A stretch of 64,000 bases of DNA from Actinacidiphila bryophytorum (GTDB lineage Bacteria; Actinomycetota; Actinomycetes; Streptomycetales; Streptomycetaceae), in NCBI RefSeq assembly GCF_016916835.1, contig NZ_JAFFIX010000012.1, positions 1 through 64,000 of the forward strand, written 5' to 3'. Below are positions 32,990-40,584 of this stretch, piece after piece. The notes beneath the pieces were generated by a model that ran no database searches, had not been told where the DNA came from, and worked only from the letters and a program-made list of their open reading frames with translations. Positions within the stretch are counted from its first letter, which is position 1. Every line of letters starts with the position of its first letter. The position numbers were made by a program, and so were the translations under genes.

Positions 32990-33592
32990 TCAGGCGAAGG
33001 CGAGCCGGCGGCTGAGCACCTCGTCGGCGACCCCGTAGGCCACCGCCTCCTCCGCGGTGAGGACCTTGTCCCGGTCCATGTCCGCCCGCAGCGTCGCCAC
33101 GTCGTGGTGGGTGTGCCGCGACAGGACCTCCTCGACCTGCGAGCGGATACGGCCCATCTCCTTGGCCGCGAGGGTGAGGTCGGAGACCGTCCCCTGCCGG
33201 CCGCCGCTGGCCGGCTGGCCGAGCAGCACCCGGGAGTGCTGCAGCACGAACCGCCGCCCGGGATCCCCGCCGGCCAGCAGCACCGCGGCCGTGGACGCCG
33301 CCTGGCCGACGCAGAAGGTGGAGATCGGCGCCTGCACGAAGGTCATCGTGTCGTAGATCGCCATCAGCGAGGTGAACGATCCGCCCGGTGAGTTGAGGTA
33401 GATCGAGATCTCCTGCTCCGGGCTCGCCGACTCCAGGTGCAGCAGCTGCGCGATGACGACGTTGGCGACCCCGTCGTCGATCTCGGTGCCCAGGAAGATG
33501 ATGCGCTCGTTCAGCAGCCGGCTGAACACGTCGTAGGACCGCTCGCCCTGCGCGGTCCGCTCGACGACGTAAGGAACGGTGTAGGACCCCAT
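32990..33592 (-). CDS. clpP4: ClpP-family subunit lacking the catalytic histidine (ClpP4-like)
   Basis: A 200-residue ClpP homologue. The oxyanion and nucleophile region is kept ([14 protein letters not shown] with Ser100), and the Asp in DMDRDKV (D175) is kept. The catalytic His position, normally in an M-x-H-Q-P motif, reads [11 protein letters not shown] with Gly125. The codon is GGC, so this is not a single-base read error from CAC. The protein should therefore be proteolytically inactive or very weak, like ClpR subunits, and probably acts by forming mixed rings with the intact ClpP encoded just upstream (1 nt between the genes). It is the last gene of the PopR-type operon. Confidence 0.85.
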   Translation of the reverse strand: MGSYTVPYVVERTAQGERSYDVFSRLLNERIIFLGTEIDDGVANVVIAQLLHLESASPEQEISIYLNSPGGSFTSLMAIYDTMTFVQAPISTFCVGQAASTAAVLLAGGDPGRRFVLQHSRVLLGQPASGGRQGTVSDLTLAAKEMGRIRSQVEEVLSRHTHHDVATLRADMDRDKVLTAEEAVAYGVADEVLSRRLAFA

Positions 33593-33593
33593 G

Positions 33594-34235
33594 TCACAGC
33601 CCCATCCGTCGGCGGGACGCGTCCGGGCGGATGTCGGCGAGCGTCTCCACCACCCGGTCCACGATCCCGTACTCCCTGGCCTGCTCGGCGGTGAACCAGC
33701 GGTCCCGGTCGCCGTCCCTGGCGATCGTCTCCTGGCTCTGCCCGGTGTGCTCCGCGGTGATCCGCTCGATGGCCTTCTTGGTGAACTCCAGGTTCTCCGC
33801 CTGGATCTCGATGTCCGCCGCGGTGCCGCCGATGCCGGCGGACGGCTGGTGCATCATGATCCGCGCGTTCGGCAGCGCGAAGCGCTTGCCCGGCGCCCCC
33901 ACGGTGAGCAGGAACTGCCCCATGCTGGCGGCGAACCCCATCGCCAGCGTCGAGACGTCGTTGGGGATGAGCCGCAGCGTGTCGTAGATGGCAAGCCCCG
34001 CGGTCACCGAGCCGCCGGGGCTGTTGATGTACAGGCAGATGTCGGTGCGCGGGTCCTCAGCCGACAGGATCAGCAGCTGCGCGCACACCCGGTTGGCCGA
34101 CACGTCGTCGACCTGCGTGCCGAGCAGGACGATGCGCTGGGCGAGCAGCTGGGCGGCGAGATGGTCGTCGAAGCGGCTGGGAGGCGTGTCCCCCTCCTCC
34201 GCGCGGGGCGGCGAAAGGGCGGTCAGTGGAGTCAT
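33594..34235 (-). CDS. clpP3: ATP-dependent Clp protease proteolytic subunit (ClpP3-like)
   Basis: A 213-residue ClpP serine protease. The triad is intact: Ser in [11 protein letters not shown], His in [14 protein letters not shown], Asp in [10 protein letters not shown]. The handle helix [20 protein letters not shown] is typical. It forms barrel chambers fed by Clp ATPases. The gene overlaps functionally with the His-less ClpP downstream, their stop and start being 1 nt apart, so the two products are made together. A PopR-box-like dyad lies about 75 nt upstream. Confidence 0.9.
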   Translation of the reverse strand: MTPLTALSPPRAEEGDTPPSRFDDHLAAQLLAQRIVLLGTQVDDVSANRVCAQLLILSAEDPRTDICLYINSPGGSVTAGLAIYDTLRLIPNDVSTLAMGFAASMGQFLLTVGAPGKRFALPNARIMMHQPSAGIGGTAADIEIQAENLEFTKKAIERITAEHTGQSQETIARDGDRDRWFTAEQAREYGIVDRVVETLADIRPDASRRRMGL

Positions 34236-34308
34236 CCGGGTCTCCTTGTCGGATCAGGACTTGCCGTCCACCCCACTGTTGACCTCGCAGGACCCCCGCA
34301 GGCCCGGT

Positions 34309-34325
34309 CTCTGCCCGCCGCAGAT
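34309..34325 (-). promoter_or_regulatory. PopR-box-like dyad upstream of the clpP operon
   Basis: CTCTGCCCGCCGCAGAT contains TCTGC-N5-GCAGA. It resembles the S. lividans PopR site as I recall it (TCTGCC-N3-GGCAGA), with one mismatch inside the arms. A further GGCAGA lies at 34333-34338. It is positioned about 75-90 nt before the clpP3 start, suitable for an activator. Confidence 0.55.
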
Positions 34326-34348
34326 TCGCCACCGGCAGAGCGGGACCC

Positions 34349-35260
34349 TCAGGCCTCGGGTCGGGCGCCGCGGGTGGCACCCGCCGACGCCGCCATCACG
34401 CAGAGCACCGCGGCCCACTGCGACCAGTGCAGGGACTCGCCGAGGACGACCAGGCCGATCAGCGCCGCCATGGCGGGTTCCAGACTCATCAGGATGCCGA
34501 AGACATGCGGCGGGATCTTGCGGAGGGCTTCCAGCTCCAGGGAGTAGGGGACCACGGAGGACAGCAGTGCCACGCCGAGGCCCGCGAGCAGCACCCAGGG
34601 CCGGACCAGGGCGGTGCCGCTGTCGACCACTCCGAAGGGGACGGCGACCAGGGCGGCGACGGCCATGCCCACGGCCAGGCCGTTGCCCTCGGTGGTGCGG
34701 CGGCCCAGCGCCGCGCCGAGCAGGATGTACAGGCCCCAGCAGATGCCCGCCGCCAGGGCGAACAGCAGGCCGACGAGGTCGAGTTCGCCGCGCCCCTCCA
34801 CCAGCAGAGCCACGCCTCCCCCGGCCAGCAGCGCCCACAGCACGTCGAGCCAGCGTCTCGACCCGCCCAGGGCCACCGCCAGCGGGCCGAGGAATTCGGT
34901 GGTCACCGCGATGCCCAGCGGGAGCCGGTCGAGGGCCAGGTAGAAGCAGAGGTTCATCACGCCCAGGACCAGGCCGTAGCCGACCACCACGGTCCACGCT
35001 CTGCGGTCCATGCGCAGCGACGGCCGCCAGAAGAGCATCAGCACCGCGGCGGCGAAGAAGAGCCGCAGCGCGACCGTCCCGAAGCTGCCCACCTCGCCGA
35101 ACAGCTGCTTGGCCACAGCCGAGCCGACCTGGACGCTGAGGATGCCCACCAGGACGAGGGCGGGCGGCGGGATCGCGCCGAAGGCACGACCGGCGAGCAC
35201 GGTCGGGGAGGTGCGCGGGACCGAGGCGGCATCGGCCCCGTCGGCGTTCAGGATGGCCAC
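34349..35260 (-). CDS. EamA/RhaT-family transporter (10 TM)
   Basis: A 303-residue membrane protein with ten predicted helices in two EamA halves. The first half has LPLGIAVTTEFLGPLAVAL, the second ALEALRKIPPHVFGILMSLE and AALIGLVVLGE, both typical of the drug/metabolite transporter superfamily (RhtA/YdcZ-like). These usually export amino acids or small metabolites. GTG 35260 is taken as start; there is no strong SD, so the exact N-terminus is uncertain. It is downstream of no obvious partner. Confidence 0.82.
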   Translation of the reverse strand: MAILNADGADAASVPRTSPTVLAGRAFGAIPPPALVLVGILSVQVGSAVAKQLFGEVGSFGTVALRLFFAAAVLMLFWRPSLRMDRRAWTVVVGYGLVLGVMNLCFYLALDRLPLGIAVTTEFLGPLAVALGGSRRWLDVLWALLAGGGVALLVEGRGELDLVGLLFALAAGICWGLYILLGAALGRRTTEGNGLAVGMAVAALVAVPFGVVDSGTALVRPWVLLAGLGVALLSSVVPYSLELEALRKIPPHVFGILMSLEPAMAALIGLVVLGESLHWSQWAAVLCVMAASAGATRGARPEA

Positions 35261-35367
35261 AGGGGGATTCTCGGAGACCGGCCGCGGTGGGGCACGCGGT
35301 TTTCCCGGGCGGCGGTCTTCCGGCCTCCGGATTCCCGATGGCGCTTCCCGGCCCGCGGTAGCCGGGC

Positions 35368-35877
35368 TCAGTGGGTCAGGGCGTTGGCGCTGACGATGAA
35401 GAGGCCGAGCAGCACGTCGACGGCGCCGACCCGGCAGGACGCAGCCCAGCCCTGCCCGGCCGTCCGGGCCGCCAGCAGCCCCCAGCCGAAGAGGGTGACG
35501 GTGTTGACGGTGAGGATCACGTCGACCGCGGCCTGCTCGCCCCACCACCCGGCGGCGGCGCCCGCCACTGCGGCCACCGTCGGGAGGGCGGAGGCCACGA
35601 GCGGCCATTCGGCGAGCACCGCGCGGACGCTCTCTGCGGTGGCCTTCTTCCCGTCGGCCGTCCAGTGGGAGATGGCGTGGGCGTAGCCGTGGGCCGCGGC
35701 GGCGGCCAGTGCCGCCACCAGGATCCACAGCGCGTCGTAGCCCGCGTTGGGCTCGCCGCTGTCGGAGTCGAGGGCGGAGGCCAGCGAGCTGGCGAGCACG
35801 GTCCCGTACACACCGCCGAACAGCAGCCGCTGCCACGGCACACCCAGCGGGCCTGTGGCGGTGCCCTGAAGCGTCAT
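35368..35877 (-). CDS. Integral membrane protein of unknown function
   Basis: A 169-residue protein with about four hydrophobic helices (LLFGGVYGTVLASSLASAL, ALWILVAALAAAAAHGYAHA, LPTVAAVAGAAAGW, VGAVDVLLGLFIVSANAL). His/Trp residues in GYAHAISHWT may bind a cofactor or metal. The pattern resembles VIT/membrane-associated small Streptomyces proteins, but I cannot assign it. GGGGGG precedes ATG 35877. Confidence 0.7.
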   Translation of the reverse strand: MTLQGTATGPLGVPWQRLLFGGVYGTVLASSLASALDSDSGEPNAGYDALWILVAALAAAAAHGYAHAISHWTADGKKATAESVRAVLAEWPLVASALPTVAAVAGAAAGWWGEQAAVDVILTVNTVTLFGWGLLAARTAGQGWAASCRVGAVDVLLGLFIVSANALTH

Positions 35878-35907
35878 CCCCCCACGATGGCACCGCGGTC
35901 CACCCGG

Positions 35908-35937
35908 CCCGGTGCGCCCCGCCGGGGGCGCACCGGG
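35908..35937 (-). terminator. Terminator after the secreted 335-residue protein gene
   Basis: A perfect 13-bp stem: CCCGGTGCGCCCC (35908-35920) with GGGGCGCACCGGG (35925-35937), loop GCCG. It lies 11 nt beyond the stop of the minus-strand gene at 35949. Confidence 0.8.
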
Positions 35938-35948
35938 AGTGGGTTCTG

Positions 35949-36956
35949 TCAGCCCACCGCCCTCCAGTGGTCGTAGGTGCTGAGCATCTGGTAGCTGCGG
36001 GTCGGGCAGTAGAAGGCGCTGTTGGGCTGGTCGTAGTGGGTGTCGGAGTTCGCGGAGGTCGCGACGGACCAGGTGCCGTTGTTGCGCACCGAGATGCTGC
36101 TCGACTCGAAGGTCAGGCCCGCCATGTCGTCGCAGGAGTAGGCCCGGCCCGAGGAGCCGGTGGCCGAGTACAGCTCCTCGATGTCCCAGCCGTCGGTGCG
36201 CCCTGACTGGTTGGTCCCCGACTGGGTGAAGAGGGTGTCCCAGCGGCCGGCCGCGTAGTTGTAGAGCGCCGCCGTCCAGGTGTTGGAGGCGGCGGACGTC
36301 CTGACGACCCGCCCGGTGTAGGCGCTGGAGCCGTTGGTGTACGTGCTCAGGAAGGAGCTGTTGATCGGTACGGAGGCGGCGAAGCTGACGCTCCTGCACC
36401 AGTCCCACGCGGAGACCGCGCGTACGGACGTGGTGTAGACGGTGACCAGCTCGACGCAGGAGCCGCCGGGCGGGTACATGGTCGGGGTGTAGATGGTGGT
36501 GGCGCTGTTCTTCACGGTGAGCTGGGTGGTGACCGACTGGGTGGCGCAGGAACCGTCGGCGCCGGACTGTGACTTGAAGGCGGTGCCCTGGGCCGGGTGG
36601 ATGCTGACCAGCGGCCGGACGGCGGTGCTTCCGGCGCCGGCGCCCGCGCTGCTGCCCGTGCCGAGCGGACCCTTGTCGGGGATGCCGTACTGCGCGCGGT
36701 GCTGCGCGGTCAGCGACGAGAGCTGCCGCTGCACTTCCGCGGGCGCCAGGGCGCCCTGCACGGAGCCGCCGGCCAGGGCGGTCGAGCTGCAGACGCCGAC
36801 GGCCGCGGGGGCCGCGGCACTTGCGGCGGAGGTGACGGCGGACGGTGCCGCGGCCGACGGCGCTGCGGGACGTGCGGCGGCGACACCCGTGCCGCCGCCC
36901 AGCAGCATGGCAGCGGTCGCGGCGAGGACGGCCGCTGTGGTCCTGGGACTTCTCAC
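35949..36956 (-). CDS. Secreted protein of unknown function
   Basis: A 335-residue protein with a signal peptide (MRSPRTTAAVLAATAAMLL, AAA cleavage region) and an Ala/Ser-rich N-terminal mature part. The rest is Ser/Thr/Tyr/Trp-rich, predicted beta, with cysteines in CSSTAL, GSCATQS, GGSCVEL, DWCRS, SCDDMAG and YCPTR that may form three disulfides. GAGGAG lies 9 nt before GTG 36956. No domain is recognised. The Trp/Tyr/Asn content resembles extracellular carbohydrate-binding proteins, which is only suggestive. Confidence 0.72.
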   Translation of the reverse strand: MRSPRTTAAVLAATAAMLLGGGTGVAAARPAAPSAAAPSAVTSAASAAAPAAVGVCSSTALAGGSVQGALAPAEVQRQLSSLTAQHRAQYGIPDKGPLGTGSSAGAGAGSTAVRPLVSIHPAQGTAFKSQSGADGSCATQSVTTQLTVKNSATTIYTPTMYPPGGSCVELVTVYTTSVRAVSAWDWCRSVSFAASVPINSSFLSTYTNGSSAYTGRVVRTSAASNTWTAALYNYAAGRWDTLFTQSGTNQSGRTDGWDIEELYSATGSSGRAYSCDDMAGLTFESSSISVRNNGTWSVATSANSDTHYDQPNSAFYCPTRSYQMLSTYDHWRAVG

Positions 36957-37068
36957 GCTGGTGCGCTCCTCTCAGGAGGGTGGGGGTAACGCATAGGTGA
37001 GCATGCCCATGCCAACAGGCGCCGACGCGGTCAGCTCCCCCCTGGCTCGCGGCCGGTGGGCCGCCCCG

Positions 37069-39312
37069 TCAGCCGATGGTCCAGCGCTGCAAGGCCGAGC
37101 CGGTGTCCGGCTGCTGGGTGACGTGGGCCCCGTCCGCGGTGGAGGCGGTGGTCAGCAGCAGGCCGCTGCTGACAGAACGGACGGTGTACGTGCCCCCGCC
37201 GGCCGGGATGAGGGTCCAGCGCTGGTTGGAACCGCCGGTGCAGGTCCACTGGATCACCGCGGTACCGGGGGCGGTGGAGCCGCCGTCGACGTCCATGCAC
37301 AGCGCCGACCGGCTGCTGGTGATCTGGTAGGAGCCGTCAGGCTGGCGGGCGAAGACCCAGTTCTGGTTCTTCGCCCCGTTCGGCGACCAGGTGATCAGCT
37401 GGGTGCCGGGGGCGGTGGAGCGGTCGGGGTCGTCCAGCGCCTTGCCCGAGGCGACGGCGGTGTGCGTACCGGAGACCACCGGCGCGGAGCCGGTCGCCAC
37501 CAGCGAGAGGGTCTGCTGCGCGGCGGTGCGGGAGCCGCCGACGGCGCTGCCGGTGGTGTCGGTCCAGCTGCGGGCCGGGGTGGTCTCGGCGAGCCGCCCG
37601 GAGTCCGCGGACAGGGCGAGGACCAGGCCGCTGTAGCGGTTGACGAGCCGGTAGGTGCCGGTGGGTGCGCCGGCCGCCGAGGTGTCGGCGACGACGAACC
37701 ACTGCTGCCCGACGCCGGGGCCGCCCGCGGGAGCCGCGCCGACGGTGGGCCGGGCGCCCCAGGCGCGGCCTGCCGTGGCGGCCGAGTCGACGCCGAGCAG
37801 GCCGCCGGTGGCGGTGTTGGCGATGCGGTACGAGCCGTCGCCGCCCGGGGTGAAGGTCCACGACTCCAGGGCGGAACCCGTGGGCGCGGCAACCGAGGTG
37901 GCGGCGGAACCGCCGGAGGCCTGGGCGAGGACCCGGCCGCCCGCGGCGGTGATCCGGTAGGCCCTGGAGGTGTCGACCGGCGGCGCGGCGGGGGTGGCGG
38001 GGTCGACGGTGACGTTCACGTACTCGCCGGACGAGCCGCCCGAGCAGCCGAAGGAGCAGTAGGAGCGGAAGGTCCTGCCGACGATCGTGGAGCTGGTGCG
38101 GTTGGCGCCGTCGAGGAACCAGCGGTACCAGGAGGCGGTGGTGTAGCTGCCGGTGTCGCCGATCGGGCGCCACTTCTGGGTGCTCAGGTCGTCGGTGGCG
38201 TAGAGGTGCTGGGGCTCGGTGCCGTCCTGGTTCACCGCCTGCGGCTCGCCGACGTACAGCCGCAGGTGGGCGTCGTAGGCGATGTTCATGACGAACAGCG
38301 GCGAGGTCGGCGGCATCTTCCCCGCCGCGATCTGCTGGGCGGCGGTGCCGGTGTTCGCCGGGTCGTAGTCCGCGGTGACCGGGGTGTAGCCGGTGCCGGC
38401 GCCGGATGCGTCGACCGGCACCATGTTGCTCTCCCGGCCGCCCGTGCCCGGCTGCGACCATGCGCCGTCGTACCACTTCTGCCACGAGCCGGGCGCCATC
38501 TTGGCCGAGATCGGCGCGCGTGCCACATGCTCCTGGAAGGCCGACCAGCTGCCGCCCTTCTCCACCACCCGCGAGCCGTAGTAGACGTAGAAGTAGCCGG
38601 ACGCGGTGTCGGTGAACAGCCGCTGGTCCCCGTCGCCGTAGTAGTACGTCTGGTTGGGGAAGGCCGCGGTGTCGTTGCGCTTCGTGCTGTACGGGGAGGT
38701 CAGCGCGTGGCCGCGGATGGTCCAGGTCCTGCCCTGGTCGCGGGAGACGGCGTAGTCGATGGCGTCGTAGTGGATGCCGTCGCCGAAGGGCTGCGGGGTG
38801 AACTCGTTGTGCACCAGGCCGTACCAGTCGCCGGTGTCGGGGTCCACCCACACCCCTGACAGGTCGCAGTAGTCGCGCTGCGCGTAGCCGGACCCCGCGG
38901 GTGCGCTCGTCGCGGCCAGGCCGGTCGGGCCGTTGTTGCAGCGCCAGGTCGTGTCGCCGTTGCTGTCCGCGGGGTTGGCCGGGTTCACCGCCGTGCTCAG
39001 CGGGCGGTCGAAGGAGGCGCTGTCGAAGTCGGTGCCGGTGTAGAAGTCCCAGCTGCGGGGGTCGTCGGCGCCGTAGAGGGCGGCCGACTGCTGGTAGTGG
39101 AAGGTGCCGTCCTTGTCGGTGTAGACCGAGGCGGGCGTGTCGGTGGGGTGGGTGAAGGGCACCGGGGCGCCCACGCTGACGGTGTAGCCGGCGGCTTGGG
39201 CTCGGACCGGGGCGGATGCCGGGGCCGGTCGGGACGACGCGGTGGTGGCACAGGCCAGCACCAGGATCGCGGCGGCGATCCCTGCGGCGAACGGCGGGCG
39301 TAGGGCGGCCAT
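37069..39312 (-). CDS. Secreted glycoside-hydrolase-like propeller with C-terminal ricin-type lectin
   Basis: A 747-residue exported protein. The signal peptide is followed by about 420 residues with blade-like motifs (DLSGVWVDPDTGDWYGLVHN, DYAVSRDQGRTWT with an Asp-box-like S-x-D-x-G-x-T-W), reminiscent of sialidase or GH43/GH93-type propellers. The C-terminal third contains ricin B repeats with Q-x-W (KNQNWVF, SNQRWTL, LQRWTIG) for sugar binding. AAGGAG precedes ATG 39312. It is divergent from a LacI-type regulator across 174 nt, so it is a probable target of that regulator. Enzymatic activity is not proven by motif. Confidence 0.78.
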   Translation of the reverse strand: MAALRPPFAAGIAAAILVLACATTASSRPAPASAPVRAQAAGYTVSVGAPVPFTHPTDTPASVYTDKDGTFHYQQSAALYGADDPRSWDFYTGTDFDSASFDRPLSTAVNPANPADSNGDTTWRCNNGPTGLAATSAPAGSGYAQRDYCDLSGVWVDPDTGDWYGLVHNEFTPQPFGDGIHYDAIDYAVSRDQGRTWTIRGHALTSPYSTKRNDTAAFPNQTYYYGDGDQRLFTDTASGYFYVYYGSRVVEKGGSWSAFQEHVARAPISAKMAPGSWQKWYDGAWSQPGTGGRESNMVPVDASGAGTGYTPVTADYDPANTGTAAQQIAAGKMPPTSPLFVMNIAYDAHLRLYVGEPQAVNQDGTEPQHLYATDDLSTQKWRPIGDTGSYTTASWYRWFLDGANRTSSTIVGRTFRSYCSFGCSGGSSGEYVNVTVDPATPAAPPVDTSRAYRITAAGGRVLAQASGGSAATSVAAPTGSALESWTFTPGGDGSYRIANTATGGLLGVDSAATAGRAWGARPTVGAAPAGGPGVGQQWFVVADTSAAGAPTGTYRLVNRYSGLVLALSADSGRLAETTPARSWTDTTGSAVGGSRTAAQQTLSLVATGSAPVVSGTHTAVASGKALDDPDRSTAPGTQLITWSPNGAKNQNWVFARQPDGSYQITSSRSALCMDVDGGSTAPGTAVIQWTCTGGSNQRWTLIPAGGGTYTVRSVSSGLLLTTASTADGAHVTQQPDTGSALQRWTIG

Positions 39313-39376
39313 GGACGGCTCCTTGGCTGGGGGGTACGCAGATTGCCGGGCGGGGGCGGCGGTGCCCGGGAACTAT

Positions 39377-39398
39377 GGCACAGCCTGATACCGATGCC
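39377..39398. promoter_or_regulatory. Candidate LacI operator in the divergent promoter region
   Basis: GGCA (39377) and TGCC (39395) bracket an imperfect dyad GGCACAGCCTGATACC / GATGCC. It lies 65 nt from the secreted lectin-propeller start and about 90 nt before lacI. A related dyad occurs inside the hairpin at 40536-40556. Confidence 0.4.
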
Positions 39399-39486
39399 AA
39401 TACATCTGCCGACGGTCCGTCGGGCGGTCCGCGACGGCGGGTTGATGTAGCGCGTTACCATCACGGCGGAAGACAGGGGGTTGCCG

Positions 39487-40524
39487 ATGGAACACAGCAG
39501 AGCGGCGGCGCGGGACGGCCGCGTGGCGATGGCCGACGTCGCCCGGGTCGCGGGCGTCTCGCCGCAGACGGTGTCGCGGGCGCTGCGCGGGCACCCCAAC
39601 GTGCACGACAGCACGCGGGCCAAGGTGCTCGCCGCCGTCGAGCAGCTGGGCTACCGCAAGAACGACGCGGCCCGCGTGCTGTCCTCGGGCCGCAGCCTGA
39701 CCATCGGCGTGGTCTCCCTGCAGACCGGCTACTACTCGCGCACCAGCCTGATGTACGGCATCGAGCGCGCCGCCGCGGAGGCGGGCTTCTCGGTGGCCGC
39801 GGCCACCACGCCCTCCCTGGACACCTCCGCCATCGAGGCCGCCATGTCCCGGCTGGCCGACCAGGGCGTCGAGGGGTTCGTGCTCGCGGTGCCGCTCATC
39901 CATGTCAGCCGGCGGATCGAGCAGCTCACCGCCGCGCTGCCCACCGTCACCATCGACGGCTCGCGCACACCCGCCACCGAGGTCGTCGCCGTCGACCAGA
40001 CGCTGGCCGCCCGGCTGGCCACCCGGCACCTGCTCGACCTCGGCCACGAGACCGTCTGGCACCTGGCCGGGCCCGGCGAGTGGCTGGACGCCGCCAGCCG
40101 GCTGCGCGGCTGGCGCGACACGCTGGAGGCGGAGGGCCGCACCGTGCCGCCGCAGATCGACGGCGACTGGTCGCCCGCGTCCGGCTACCGGGCGGGGCTG
40201 ATCCTGGGCCGCATCCCGGACGTCACCGCGGTCTTCGCGGCCAGCGACGAGATGGCCTTCGGCCTGATCCGCGCCCTGCACGAACTGGGCCGCAGGGTGC
40301 CGGAGGACATCTCGGTGGTGGGCGTGGACGACATCGCGCTCGCCGGGTTCTGCTCGCCGCCGCTGACCACGGTCTCCCAGCCCTTCGCGGAGCTGGGGGC
40401 GCTCGCGGTCGCCCACCTGATGCGCCATCTGGCCGACCCCGCCGCGGCCTCCGCGCCCGCCTCGATCGAGCCGGCCCTTGTCGTCAGGGCCAGTACGGGT
40501 CCCGCCAGGCTGCTCGACCGCTGA
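39487..40524 (+). CDS. LacI-family transcriptional regulator
   Basis: A 345-residue regulator. The HTH is AMADVARVAGVSPQTVSRAL with the hinge helix NDAARVLSSGRS. The periplasmic-binding-like domain follows (ITIGVVSLQTGYY ... IDGSRTP, LDLGHETVWHLAGP, ASDEMAFGLIRAL, VGVDDIALA). Such regulators respond to sugars or oligosaccharides. AGGGGG lies before ATG 39487. It is divergent from the secreted lectin-propeller gene, its most likely target. It precedes, but converges on, the beta-propeller gene of the next regulon. Confidence 0.88.
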   Translation: MEHSRAAARDGRVAMADVARVAGVSPQTVSRALRGHPNVHDSTRAKVLAAVEQLGYRKNDAARVLSSGRSLTIGVVSLQTGYYSRTSLMYGIERAAAEAGFSVAAATTPSLDTSAIEAAMSRLADQGVEGFVLAVPLIHVSRRIEQLTAALPTVTIDGSRTPATEVVAVDQTLAARLATRHLLDLGHETVWHLAGPGEWLDAASRLRGWRDTLEAEGRTVPPQIDGDWSPASGYRAGLILGRIPDVTAVFAASDEMAFGLIRALHELGRRVPEDISVVGVDDIALAGFCSPPLTTVSQPFAELGALAVAHLMRHLADPAAASAPASIEPALVVRASTGPARLLDR

Positions 40525-40569
40525 GCCGCCCGCCGGGCATCGATGTTATCGGTGCCAACGGCGGGCGGC
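40525..40569. terminator. Bidirectional terminator with embedded palindrome
   Basis: Stem GCCGCCCGCCG (40525-40535) with CGGCGGGCGGC (40559-40569), perfect 11 bp. The loop itself is a near-perfect 21-nt palindrome of GGCATCGAT, GTT and ATCGGTGCC (40536-40556, one mismatch). Confidence 0.75.
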
Positions 40570-40584
40570 CGGTGCGTGCGGTCG

